This document shows, one piece after another, positions 1 through 8,559 of a DNA stretch of 57,122 nt. Position 1 is the first letter of the stretch. Every line of letters begins with the position of its first letter. The DNA is taken from assembly GCA_020718185.1 (NCBI GenBank), contig DYSP01000006.1, forward strand, positions 1-57,122, read 5' to 3'. Source of the stretch: Candidatus Odyssella sp. Its GTDB lineage: Bacteria > Pseudomonadota > Alphaproteobacteria > Paracaedibacterales > Paracaedibacteraceae. The position numbers were made by a program, and so were the translations under genes. Under the pieces are notes generated by a model. It was not told the DNA's origin. It was given only the letters and a program-made list of their open reading frames with translations, and searched no databases.

Positions 1-217
1 AATCAATCGCCACCACATGCGCACCTGTCTTAAGGACATGAATCGCATCAGTCCCATAAGCAGAGCCAATATCGGCATATCTACCCGGATGGATTTTAGC
101 TTGATGATAAAACTCTTTTGTGGCTTTTAAAGGAGTTAGATGAGCAAATCCCATATGGTTTTGAGTTTTAAGACGATTTCGCTCATCAATAATTAATGCT
201 TCCCGATTCAAAAACAT
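1..217 (-). CDS. Class I SAM-dependent methyltransferase, N-terminal part (cut by window edge)
   Basis: Read on the minus strand from ATG at 217. The 72 visible codons contain a glycine-rich SAM-binding motif I (ADIGSAYGTDAIHVL, then VVAID about ten residues later), typical of Rossmann-fold methyltransferases. The rest of the gene lies outside the window, so the substrate cannot be inferred. It is followed upstream by the dnaQ-coaE-aroE operon on the same strand, about 22 nt from the dnaQ stop, so it could be the last gene of that transcript. The family call is inferred from motif I only. Confidence 0.7.
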   Translation of the reverse strand, partial: MFLNREALIIDERNRLKTQNHMGFAHLTPLKATKEFYHQAKIHPGRYADIGSAYGTDAIHVLKTGAHVVAID

Positions 218-239
218 TCACCATTATCCTTTAATAAAA

Positions 240-944
240 TTAAGCGCCCCACAAGGAATTTTTCAGACTTTTGATAAATTCTTGATGATTTTCTTTTTCG
301 GCATCCGTCAATTTATACTGACGCGAAGGGCGAAAGGATTTTTGTAAATTCAAGATATCGCTTACCTCAGCAATGCCTACATCAACATTTTCATCTTCTT
401 GAAATTGAAAACTAACTTGACGGCCACCAATGAGTTCTAAATAAACTTTAGCAAGGAGTTCTGCATCAACCCAAGCACTATGTTTTTCGCGAATGCTTAA
501 ATCAATATTGAAGCGACGACATAAGGCATCCAAGCTTGCAGGAGAGCCTGGAAATTTTTTACGCGCGATTTTAAGGGTGTCTATGGCTCGCGCCGCCGGT
601 AGCAACGGTCGGCACAGTCGATCAAGTTCCGCGTTTAAAAATCCCATATCAAAACTTGCATTATGAATAATCATGGGCGAATCTTGGATAAAGTCTAAAA
701 ACTCTTCCACAACATGAACAAATAAAGGTGCGTCTTTCACCATTTCGGCTGTAATGCCATGAACACGTGTAGATTCTTCAGGAATATCGCGTTGTGGGTT
801 AATGTATTTATGATAAATTTTTCCGGTAGGTAAATGATTAATTAATTCCACAATTCCTATTTCAATAATACGATCCCCATCCCTTGGTCGAAGACCAGTG
901 GTTTCTGTATCTAAAACAACTTCGCGAATTCCTATTTTGGTCAT
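240..944 (-). CDS. dnaQ: DNA polymerase III epsilon subunit (3'-5' proofreading exonuclease)
   Basis: The 234-residue product matches DnaQ. Exo I is DTETTG with its acidic pair near residues 12-14. Exo II is HNASFDMGFLNAEL near residue 94. Exo III carries HSAWVDAELLAKVY near residue 156, giving the DEDDh set of metal-binding acids and the catalytic His. It proofreads replication errors as part of the Pol III core. Its ATG overlaps the coaE stop by one base (TAATG), so translation is probably coupled. Length is normal for alphaproteobacteria. Confidence 0.96.
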   Translation of the reverse strand: MTKIGIREVVLDTETTGLRPRDGDRIIEIGIVELINHLPTGKIYHKYINPQRDIPEESTRVHGITAEMVKDAPLFVHVVEEFLDFIQDSPMIIHNASFDMGFLNAELDRLCRPLLPAARAIDTLKIARKKFPGSPASLDALCRRFNIDLSIREKHSAWVDAELLAKVYLELIGGRQVSFQFQEDENVDVGIAEVSDILNLQKSFRPSRQYKLTDAEKENHQEFIKSLKNSLWGA

Positions 945-1531
945 TACTCATTTATCTTTCTTAAGATTGTTTGTAATTGCTGTACAATATATCGCTTATT
1001 CAAACCTGTTTGCACAACAAAATCTGCTTGTTTCATTTTTTGAAGTGAGGGCATTTGCTGTTGCATTAACAATTCTCGTAGCTTTTGCGATTTTTGATCA
1101 CGCTCTTCAAGTCGTTTTTGCTGTAACCACTGCGGGCAATTGACAACGATGATATAATCACAAAGATGCTGCATCTGCTTTTCAATGAGCAACGGAATAT
1201 CTAAAAAAACAAGCTTCATTTGTAAAGTTTGACATTTTTGAAGAAATTTTTGCCTAACTTTTGCAAGCTCCGGATATAAAATACTTTCTAAGTGTAAAAG
1301 ATGATATGGGTTTTCTAAAATAAAACTCATCAAATTTCCACGTTGAACTATCTGATCTTTTACTAAATTAGGCCTTAGTAATATTAATTGTTGTTGGACA
1401 TGCGGCATCGCATACAGCCTTTTAATTTCCGCATCCGCTTCCATAACAGGGAAATTTCCTTGTTTTTTTAATAACTGAACCAATGTGCTTTTCCCCATTG
1501 CCATTGATCCCGTAATACCAATGATAATCAT
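944..1531 (-). CDS. coaE: Dephospho-CoA kinase
   Basis: The 195-residue protein begins with a P-loop (GITGSMAMGKST) followed by the EADAEIKRLY segment, and has an LVFLDIPLLIE motif mid-protein. These are hallmarks of CoaE, which phosphorylates the ribose 3'-hydroxyl of dephospho-CoA in the last step of CoA synthesis. It overlaps aroE by 4 nt (ATGA) and dnaQ by 1 nt, forming a tight minus-strand operon. The order aroE-coaE-dnaQ next to the replication origin is widespread in alphaproteobacteria. Confidence 0.95.
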   Translation of the reverse strand: MIIIGITGSMAMGKSTLVQLLKKQGNFPVMEADAEIKRLYAMPHVQQQLILLRPNLVKDQIVQRGNLMSFILENPYHLLHLESILYPELAKVRQKFLQKCQTLQMKLVFLDIPLLIEKQMQHLCDYIIVVNCPQWLQQKRLEERDQKSQKLRELLMQQQMPSLQKMKQADFVVQTGLNKRYIVQQLQTILRKINE

Positions 1532-2301
1532 CTAGAAATCAACATTCTTAACTCATCCGTTATTTCAGGAAAAATAGAAAACCAACTCTTAAAGCTATGT
1601 TGAGCTTGTCTTAATAAAAATTCAACCCCTGGAATGATTAAGCACCCAGATTGGTGCGCCTGTTGAACAATTGCTGACGGTACTCCACCGTAAGTGTAAT
1701 CACACACCACTGTTTTTGTGCAAAGAGGAGGGATATCAACATTTAAATGAGGAACTGTATTAATAATGATCGATGCCTCATTCATTAAAGAATACACATT
1801 ATTCCAATCATGAAAATGAAGAAGAGGGGCGTAATCTGAATGCCAATGCTTTTGTTGACGCTGTACCAAATGCACTTGCTCCATCTGCAAAAGATAAAAT
1901 GCTTCCACCAATGCCCGAGCCGTACCTCCATTGCCAAGAATTACTATTTTTTGCTGTAGATCACAATTTTTAAAAACGTCTAAAGCGGCTAAAACATCAG
2001 TATTTGTGGCTTGATATATACCATTAGATTGTCGTGCTAGTGTATTTACTGCTGTTAATCTTGCTGTTGGTTGTCCAAATCTTTGGAATACAGCTTCTTT
2101 GTACGGGATGGTGATATTTAAGCCATCAATATCCGTATTTAAAAGTTTTTCAAATCCTTCTTTTTCATTAGAATGAGAAATATCATAAAGACGATACTCA
2201 GCATTGATTTTATACAATGAGAACCAATAAGAATGGATTTTAGGCGATAAAGAATATTGAATTTGATGTCCCCATAAACCTAGTCGATAAGTCTGCGTCA
2301 T
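1528..2301 (-). CDS. aroE: Shikimate 5-dehydrogenase
   Basis: Contains the substrate-binding YSLSPKIHSYW and NITIPYKEAV segments (catalytic Lys) and the NADP-binding GNGGTARAL motif. AroE reduces 3-dehydroshikimate to shikimate in the cytosol. I chose the ATG at 2301 because it places the SLSP motif at the usual distance from the N terminus. An in-frame GTG at 2313 is possible but would run towards a DnaA box at 2316-2324. It is first in the minus-strand aroE-coaE-dnaQ operon, transcribed away from the candidate origin. Confidence 0.94.
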   Translation of the reverse strand: MTQTYRLGLWGHQIQYSLSPKIHSYWFSLYKINAEYRLYDISHSNEKEGFEKLLNTDIDGLNITIPYKEAVFQRFGQPTARLTAVNTLARQSNGIYQATNTDVLAALDVFKNCDLQQKIVILGNGGTARALVEAFYLLQMEQVHLVQRQQKHWHSDYAPLLHFHDWNNVYSLMNEASIIINTVPHLNVDIPPLCTKTVVCDYTYGGVPSAIVQQAHQSGCLIIPGVEFLLRQAQHSFKSWFSIFPEITDELRMLISR

Positions 2302-2689
2302 CTGTGTCAACACCCTGTGGATAACTATGTGTATAATTGTAAGTAAGAAATGTTGCCCGCATGTGGATAGTTAGTGGACAAAAGAGTCTATTTCGAAAAA
2401 TGTTAGTAAAACCCTTGTTTAGCGATAATCATCCCTGGCTTTATCCACAAGACAAAATAATAATCACAGTTGTGGATAAGGTGCAATAGATGATTTCAAT
2501 TTTCACAGGGTTTTCCACAAAAAAATAAATAATAACTGTTTGAAATAAGATATTTTTTAAAGTTATCCACAGTTTTTATTTCGACAATTTATGGAAAACT
2601 CTGGTATGTGGATGAATTTTGAATAAGAATGTATCCACGGCTTTCACAGGCATCCACTACTACAACTACTTTAATTAATAGATATTATT
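2302..2689. other. Candidate chromosomal replication origin (oriC)
   Basis: This gap between divergent aroE and hemE holds four perfect DnaA boxes (TTATCCACA or complement) at 2316-2324, 2441-2449, 2471-2479 and 2563-2571. There is one TTTTCCACA at 2511-2519, and near matches at 2362-2370, 2607-2615 and 2631-2639. A very AT-rich stretch at about 2520-2562 could be the unwinding element. In Caulobacter and relatives the origin lies next to hemE, which matches this context. I see no clear CtrA site of the TTAA-N7-TTAA type. The box positions are read directly; origin function is inferred. Confidence 0.88.
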
Positions 2690-3721
2690 ATGATTGTTGA
2701 TAATAAACTTCTTCACGTTTTATCAGGGGGGAAACCCGCTAAACCTCCTATTTGGTTCATGCGCCAAGCAGGTCGGTATTTATCTGAATATCGTCAACTA
2801 AGAGAACAAGCAGGATCTTTTTGGAATTTATGTTTCACACCAGAGCTTGCAGCAGAAGTAACTCTACAACCACTTCGTCGATTTGATTTTGATGCAGCGA
2901 TTATTTTTAGTGATATCTTAATCATTCCTCATGCGCTGGGACAACACGTTGAGTTTTTACCAAACCATGGACCATGGCTAGAAGAACTTGATTTCTTAGC
3001 AATCTTTAAAATCTGGCAAGATCAAACATATTTATCAAAATTACAGTCAACCTTACAAGCTTTGCAAATCGTCAAACAAAATCTTCACCTACATCAGGCA
3101 TTAATTGGCTTTTCAGGAGCACCGTGGACACTTGCCACCTACATGCTTAATCTCAGAAAAGCGCATCAATTTGAATCTGTTTTATCTCTTTTGACAACCA
3201 AACCCCAAGAAGTTTCACAACTTTTAGAACTTTTAACAGATGTGGTTGCTATTTATTTGATTGAACAACTAAAAAATGGCGCAGATGTGGTGAAAATCTT
3301 TGATTCTTGGGCTGGAGTTGTGCCAATTGAAGCGCGAGATGAATTGCTTTTAAAACCTTTGATGAAGATTGTTTCTCAAATACGTGAAACTTTTCCAAAA
3401 GCCCCTATTATTTATTTTGGCCGAGAAATCTCTGATTATTATCCAACAATTATTAAAAACATTTCTAATTTAACTTTAGCATTTGATCAATTTGTTGAAC
3501 CAATTCAAATTCGTGATCAATTTCAAACTGTTATTCCTGTTCAAGGAAATTTAGACCCTGCATTATTGCTTCAGGGGGGGGATGAATTAACACGAGCCAC
3601 GCAAAACCTCCTTGATGTTTTAGGGAAAGGCTCGTATGTTTTTAATCTAGGACATGGAATTTTACCACAAACACCTGTAAACCATGTACAACACGTAATC
3701 GACCTGGTTCGCCAAACCTAA
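2690..3721 (+). CDS. hemE: Uroporphyrinogen decarboxylase
   Basis: The 343-residue protein carries the HemE signature PIWFMRQAGRYLSEYR near residue 20 and GFSGAPWTLATYM near residue 143, plus a C-terminal QGNLDP motif. It decarboxylates the four acetate side chains of uroporphyrinogen III to give coproporphyrinogen III in heme synthesis. It is first of a hemE-hemH-hemJ-rho run reading away from the candidate origin. The stop codon overlaps the ribosome-binding site (AGGA) of hemH. Confidence 0.97.
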   Translation: MIVDNKLLHVLSGGKPAKPPIWFMRQAGRYLSEYRQLREQAGSFWNLCFTPELAAEVTLQPLRRFDFDAAIIFSDILIIPHALGQHVEFLPNHGPWLEELDFLAIFKIWQDQTYLSKLQSTLQALQIVKQNLHLHQALIGFSGAPWTLATYMLNLRKAHQFESVLSLLTTKPQEVSQLLELLTDVVAIYLIEQLKNGADVVKIFDSWAGVVPIEARDELLLKPLMKIVSQIRETFPKAPIIYFGREISDYYPTIIKNISNLTLAFDQFVEPIQIRDQFQTVIPVQGNLDPALLLQGGDELTRATQNLLDVLGKGSYVFNLGHGILPQTPVNHVQHVIDLVRQT

Positions 3722-3729
3722 GGATTTTG

Positions 3730-4761
3730 ATGTCGAAAAAAATTGCCGTTTTACTAATGAATTTAGGGGGGCCTGATTCTCTTGAGGCTGTACGCCCTTT
3801 TTTGTATAATTTGTTTTCAGATCCGGCAATTCTTCGTTACCCCTCCCCCTTTCGCCAAATTCTTGCGTGGCTAATTTCAAAATTACGATATAAGAAAGCG
3901 CGCCAGATTTATGCTAAAATTGGTGGAAAATCACCTATTTTAGAAAACACACAAGCTCAAGCCGCGGCGTTAAAGCAAAAACTTATACAAATGCTACCTG
4001 ACAAAACTTTAGATATTTTTGTGGCGATGCGGTACTTTCATCCCCTGACAGAAAAAGCCGTTCTTGATGTGCAAAACTTTCAGCCAGATCATGTGATTTT
4101 GTTACCAATGTATCCCCAATTTTCAACGACTACGACAGCATCTAGTTTGAAGCGGTGGCGAGACTTATTTAAGGAAAACGTGATGATGACAGAAATCTGT
4201 TGTTATCCCACTAACCCTGGCTTTATAGCAGCATATGTTGATTTAATTTATCAATCATTGAAAGAAGTTCCTGAAAAATGCGGGGTTCGTTTGTTATTTT
4301 CAGCTCATGGATTGCCGCAAAAAATTGTTGATGAAGGAGATCCGTACGCTATTCAGATTTCTCAATCTGTCATGGCTATTATGGGTGATCCAACCTTAAA
4401 AGATGTTGATTATCAGATTTGTTATCAAAGCCGTGTTGGGCCTTTAAAGTGGTTGGGCCCATCCCTTGATTCAGCCATGCAAAAAGCCTCCGCTGATCAA
4501 AAAGGTGTTATCATCGTCCCCATTTCATTTGTTTGTGAACATTCCGAGACGTTAGTTGAACTTGATATGGATTTTCGCAAAGTTGCCAAATCTCTTAATT
4601 TGCCTTATTATGGACGGGTGCCGACGGTTTCTTGTCATCCAAAATTTATTGACGGGCTTGCACATTTAGTGAAGGAAGGCCTGCAAAGTATTAGGCAGGA
4701 TATTCCTAAAATGTGCCCGGTAAATACTGTTCAATGTTGGTGTCAAACTGCTCATGGCTGA
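3730..4761 (+). CDS. hemH: Ferrochelatase
   Basis: The MNLGGPDS motif near the N terminus, the FSAHGLPQ segment with the catalytic His, and CEHSETLVELD with the catalytic Glu identify ferrochelatase, which inserts ferrous iron into protoporphyrin IX. The start is the ATG at 3730, with AGGA at 3721-3724; an in-frame TTG at 3727 is less likely. It overlaps hemJ by 8 nt. Length (343 residues) is normal. Confidence 0.96.
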   Translation: MSKKIAVLLMNLGGPDSLEAVRPFLYNLFSDPAILRYPSPFRQILAWLISKLRYKKARQIYAKIGGKSPILENTQAQAAALKQKLIQMLPDKTLDIFVAMRYFHPLTEKAVLDVQNFQPDHVILLPMYPQFSTTTTASSLKRWRDLFKENVMMTEICCYPTNPGFIAAYVDLIYQSLKEVPEKCGVRLLFSAHGLPQKIVDEGDPYAIQISQSVMAIMGDPTLKDVDYQICYQSRVGPLKWLGPSLDSAMQKASADQKGVIIVPISFVCEHSETLVELDMDFRKVAKSLNLPYYGRVPTVSCHPKFIDGLAHLVKEGLQSIRQDIPKMCPVNTVQCWCQTAHG

Positions 4762-5197
4762 TTTTCTTCTATCTCATATTCTTGGACTCAAGGCTTTTCA
4801 TGTTATTTGCATTATTGCTTGGATGGCAGGGCTCTTTTATTTTCCAAGATTGCTTGTTTACCATACGAAAAACAAACATAATCCAGAGATTTGCACATTG
4901 TTCCAAGTTATGGAAGTACGCCTTTATAAAATTATTATGATACCTGCCATGATTTTGTCATTGATTTCTGGTGTTATTATTGCTAGTGTCACACTTACTT
5001 GGTCTTTTGGTTGGATGCATCTTAAACTATTGGCTGTTGTTTTTCTAATCGTATTTCAATTTATGCTCGGTCACTGGAGTCAGCGTTTAGCAACCAACAA
5101 TTGCGACCATAGCGAAAAATTCTTTCGGATAATCAACGAAATTCCAACAATTTTGCTCATTATCATCATCGTTAGCGTAATCATCAAACCCTTCTAA
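4754..5197 (+). CDS. hemJ: Protoporphyrinogen IX oxidase HemJ
   Basis: The 147-residue membrane protein has four predicted hydrophobic segments. It shows the family pattern AFHVICIIAWMAGLFYFPRL with a conserved His, WMHLKLLAV in the middle, and the C-terminal NEIPT followed by a membrane segment ending in KPF. HemJ oxidises protoporphyrinogen IX in bacteria lacking HemG or HemY. Placement between hemH and rho supports the call, since this step precedes ferrochelatase. Confidence 0.94.
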   Translation: MADFLLSHILGLKAFHVICIIAWMAGLFYFPRLLVYHTKNKHNPEICTLFQVMEVRLYKIIMIPAMILSLISGVIIASVTLTWSFGWMHLKLLAVVFLIVFQFMLGHWSQRLATNNCDHSEKFFRIINEIPTILLIIIIVSVIIKPF

Positions 5198-5215
5198 TTT
5201 ATTCCGGGAAATAGA

Positions 5216-6481
5216 ATGCATCTTCAAGAATTGAAACGAAAAAGTCCTGCCGATCTCCTTACTTATGCTGAAGAACTCGAAATCGAAAATGCGAGTGCTA
5301 TGCGCAAACAAGATTTATTGTTTGCCATTTTAAAGAAACTTGCTGAAAAAGAAATTGCTATTTATGGTGATGGTGTTATTGAGATATTACAGGATGGTTT
5401 TGGATTTTTAAGAGCTCCTGAAGCAAACTATCTTCCTGGACCTGATGATATTTATGTTTCACCAAGTCAAGTTCGTCGCTTTGGCCTTAGAACGGGCGAT
5501 ACTGTTGAGGGACAAATTAGATCGCCCAAAGATGGTGAACGTTATTTTGCTTTGCTTAAAGTCAATAAAATCAACTTTGAAGAACCTGATAATATAAAAT
5601 ATCGAATCAATTTTGATAACCTAACACCCCTCTATCCGGATGAAAAAATGAGTCTTGAGGTAGAACATGAACAAGCTTCTGGACGAGATGTAACCCAGCG
5701 TGTGATCGACCTTGTTTCTCCTCTAGGTAAAGGTCAGCGTGCTTTGATTGTTGCTCCGCCACGCACGGGGAAAACGGTGATGTTACAAAATGTTGCCCAT
5801 GCGATTGCCGCAAATCATCCTGAAATTTATTTAATTGTTTTGTTGATTGACGAGCGCCCTGAAGAAGTAACCGATATGGCTCGTTCTGTTAAGGGTGAAG
5901 TTGTTTCTTCAACATTCGATGAACCAGCATCCCGCCACGTTCAAGTCGCAGAAATGGTTATTGAAAAAGCAAAACGTCTTGTTGAACAAAAACGAGATGT
6001 GGTTATTTTACTTGACTCTATCACTCGTCTTGCACGTGCGTATAACACGGTTGTTCCTTCTTCTGGTAAGGTTTTAACAGGTGGTGTTGATGCTAATGCC
6101 CTTCAACGCCCCAAGCGTTTCTTTGGTGCAGCGCGAAATATTGAAGATGGTGGTTCCTTAACAATTATTGCGACTGCTCTTATCGATACGGGATCACGTA
6201 TGGATGAAGTCATTTTCGAAGAATTCAAGGGAACAGGAAATGCGGAAATCGTTCTTGATCGTAAACTCTCAGATAAGCGTGTCTTCCCAGCTATTGACAT
6301 TAATAAATCTGGTACGCGCAAAGAAGAATTGTTAATGCGTGATAAGCTAGAGTTGTCAAAAATGTGGGTACTACGTCGTATTTTAAATCCGATGGGTACT
6401 GTAGAAGCCATGGAATTCCTTGTTGATAAGCTAAAATATAGCAAAACAAATAGTGATTTCTTTCAGTCAATGAATTCTTAG
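5216..6481 (+). CDS. rho: Transcription termination factor Rho
   Basis: The 421-residue protein has the N-terminal helix bundle, then the RNA-binding cold-shock-like domain ([16 protein letters not shown], about residues 45-120). The ATPase domain follows, with Walker [11 protein letters not shown] near residue 178 and a [11 protein letters not shown] segment (Walker B and Q/R-loop region). It is a hexameric RNA-dependent helicase that ends transcription. A GGGA ribosome-binding site precedes the ATG by about 8 nt. The hem-rho link near the origin is typical of alphaproteobacteria. Confidence 0.97.
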   Translation: MHLQELKRKSPADLLTYAEELEIENASAMRKQDLLFAILKKLAEKEIAIYGDGVIEILQDGFGFLRAPEANYLPGPDDIYVSPSQVRRFGLRTGDTVEGQIRSPKDGERYFALLKVNKINFEEPDNIKYRINFDNLTPLYPDEKMSLEVEHEQASGRDVTQRVIDLVSPLGKGQRALIVAPPRTGKTVMLQNVAHAIAANHPEIYLIVLLIDERPEEVTDMARSVKGEVVSSTFDEPASRHVQVAEMVIEKAKRLVEQKRDVVILLDSITRLARAYNTVVPSSGKVLTGGVDANALQRPKRFFGAARNIEDGGSLTIIATALIDTGSRMDEVIFEEFKGTGNAEIVLDRKLSDKRVFPAIDINKSGTRKEELLMRDKLELSKMWVLRRILNPMGTVEAMEFLVDKLKYSKTNSDFFQSMNS

Positions 6482-6527
6482 GTTCATTTAGGGGCAGCCT
6501 CTTAGAGTTCAGAAAGCAAATATTTAA

Positions 6528-7243
6528 TTATGGCTGAGTGGTTGCTTTTTTAATTTTGATTTGTTCGTCCCGCGCCTTTATAAAAGCGTTATTTCTTTCA
6601 ACAGCAGCTTTTTTAAGTACTTGTGAAAAATGAAATAGCTCTTGCTCTTTTGCATTGGCAATATCTTCAAACGATTGTTTTTCTTCAGCTGAAGCTTGAG
6701 GTGATGTTGCAACAAATTTGGCTCTAATATATGAAAAAGCTGTTTCCAAAAACGCTTTTCCGTGACCTAACTCTGCCCTTGTTTTATATTCTAGAACATC
6801 TAATGCATTTATCCATTTTGCAAAATCTGGCTTTGTGTCAAATTTTTCTTTTGCAGATTGTATTCCTAATATTGCTGAATAGATTGTGTGAGTATATCTT
6901 TTATAGTGTTTACAAATTCCTTGAGGCTATTCTTTGCCTCATTGAAGCCTGGAGTTCCCAAATTGATTCCCAAAAATTTTGATTCTATATTCAACACTTC
7001 ATTTAATTCTTCTAGAACAGCTATTAATTTCTGTCTATCAGTACTTTGTTCTACAGTTGTGATAGCAACTGTAATACTATTTAAAGTACTATCTATTATA
7101 TGATTTAGTTGTTGATAATCTTCTTCCAGAACAGCCGATTTTAAAGCTTTTTTAGTGTGATCTTGTGTTGAAACTATACTGTTAGCTTCGTTTGTTTTGA
7201 TGATAATAAGACATAAACTCAAAAAAATGTAACTTTTCAACAT
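6528..7243 (-). pseudogene. Frameshifted small exported protein of unknown function
   Basis: One minus-strand coding region is split into two frames. The first part starts at ATG 7243 after AGGAA and encodes a signal peptide (MLKSYIFLSLCLIIIK) and a helical region up to a stop at about 6866. The second frame stays open from upstream of that stop to TAA at 6528 and continues with charged helical sequence (KFDTKPDFAKWINAL and on). Joined by a -1 shift, the product would be about 240 residues. I recognise no family. A sequencing error or a programmed shift cannot be excluded, but decay is the simplest reading. Confidence 0.6.
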
Positions 7244-7386
7244 AGAAGTTCCTTTTTTTTCTAGATTCATTATTGTAAATATAACATAAAAATAGAGATA
7301 AAAAATATATCTTTCAGGCGTTTATGAGGTTTTATCGAGGATTAATATTACATTACTTTAATGAAAAAGATAAAGTAGAATAGATA

Positions 7387-7602
7387 TTAAAATTTATATC
7401 TGCTTTTTGAGAGTGGGCTCTTAATAGTAAAATTGGTGAGGTAAAATTTGAGGTTACAACAACAAAACCAGCAATTTATTCCCCACCATAATATGAGCGG
7501 TAATATTAAAACCAATAAGGTTATTTTCAGCCTGTTTCTATTTTTTTTTCTCAAAAGAACCTTATCAAGGCCTTTTGTAACGTAAACAGTATCTCTTTTC
7601 AA
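7387..7602 (-). CDS. Doubtful small membrane ORF in a 500-nt AT-rich gap
   Basis: The gap 7244-7747 has no other gene. This 71-codon frame would start at TTG without a clear ribosome-binding site. It has a basic N terminus, one membrane segment (KITLLVLILPLILWW) and a Cys-rich stretch. Nothing identifies it, and it may be a remnant or chance. Confidence 0.2.
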   Translation of the reverse strand: MKRDTVYVTKGLDKVLLRKKNRNRLKITLLVLILPLILWWGINCWFCCCNLKFYLTNFTIKSPLSKSRYKF

Positions 7603-7747
7603 CTATTAATTTAAAATTTTAAAAAAATAAAACTAAAAGTAGCGTTTTTCTGGGTAGGCATAATGTTTTCTAGCTATTAAAATTTTTTTGATATTCATTA
7701 TATTTTTTCTCGCAAAAAAAATAAAATTCGTCTAGCATGCAGAGGAT

Positions 7748-7824
7748 GGGCCTGTAGCTCAGTTGGTTAGAGCCCTCCGCTCATAACGGAGTTGTCGCAG
7801 GTTCAAGTCCTGCCGGGCCCACCA
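7748..7824 (+). tRNA. tRNA with CAU anticodon, probably tRNA-Ile2
   Basis: A full cloverleaf is visible: acceptor GGGCCTG pairs with CGGGCCC, followed by discriminator A and an encoded CCA. D-arm AGCTCAGTTGGTTAGAGC, anticodon loop CTCATAA, and T-arm GTTCAAGTC are present. The CAU anticodon allows elongator Met or the lysidine-modified minor Ile tRNA. The acceptor and D-arm closely resemble alphaproteobacterial tRNA-Ile(GAU), so I favour Ile2 read through TilS. A TAAAAT at 7722-7727 could be its -10 box. Confidence 0.95.
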
Positions 7825-8054
7825 CCATTAAATGGTTAATGAATACTTTTTTGGTGGGGGCAATTTAGATTATGATAGACAATATCTTTATTTCTAAGAG
7901 CTAATCCTTGTTATTTATTTCTCCTTTTTCAAAGCATTTCTCTAAAAGACCTTAATCATTACCTTTTTCTGTTTAAAGATGAAAAATCGATAGCATCTAG
8001 GGGTAGAGTTTCGTATAACTAAGTCAATAACCTCTCTAACCTAATAGGTTGATT

Positions 8055-8537
8055 ATGGCTGGATCTGTAAATAAAGTAATTCTCGTTGGTAACCTTGGGC
8101 GTGACCCTGAAGTACGCTTTGGCCCTGACGGATCAAAAATTGTTAGCTTGTCTGTTGCGACAAGTGAATCTTGGAAAGATAAAAACAGCGGTGAACGTAA
8201 AGACCGCACTGAATGGCATCGTGTTGTTGTGTTCAACGACCGTTTAGCTGATATTGCTGAAAAATATTTGCGTAAAGGATCAAAAGTTTACCTTGAAGGT
8301 CAATTACAAACACGTAAATGGACTGATCAGCAAGGTCAAGAACGTTACACAACAGAAGTTGCTCTTGCTCGCTATCGTGGTGAAATGACACTTCTTGATG
8401 GAAAAGGGGATGCTGGTGGTGCCAATGACTTTGATACTGGCTCTCTTGGTGGATCGATGAGTGGTTCCAATAATGATTCATTTTCTTCTGCCTCAGGGCC
8501 AAAATTTGATGATTTGAACGATGAAATTCCATTTTGA
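8055..8537 (+). CDS. ssb: Single-stranded DNA-binding protein
   Basis: The 160-residue protein has the OB-fold pattern ([18 protein letters not shown] at the N terminus, [22 protein letters not shown] in the middle), a Gly/Ser/Asn-rich linker and the acidic tip DLNDEIPF that recruits partner proteins. Start is ATG 8055 with AGG seven bases upstream; the in-frame TTG at 8049 is rejected. It lies 22 nt before gyrA on the same strand, a pairing seen in other alphaproteobacteria. Confidence 0.97.
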   Translation: MAGSVNKVILVGNLGRDPEVRFGPDGSKIVSLSVATSESWKDKNSGERKDRTEWHRVVVFNDRLADIAEKYLRKGSKVYLEGQLQTRKWTDQQGQERYTTEVALARYRGEMTLLDGKGDAGGANDFDTGSLGGSMSGSNNDSFSSASGPKFDDLNDEIPF

Positions 8538-8559
8538 TTTATAGTTAGGTGCTTTTGCA

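Noticed and set aside
7748-7824. tRNA as an integration site
   Set aside because: I found no direct repeat of the tRNA 3' end nearby and no integrase gene, so no island is supported.
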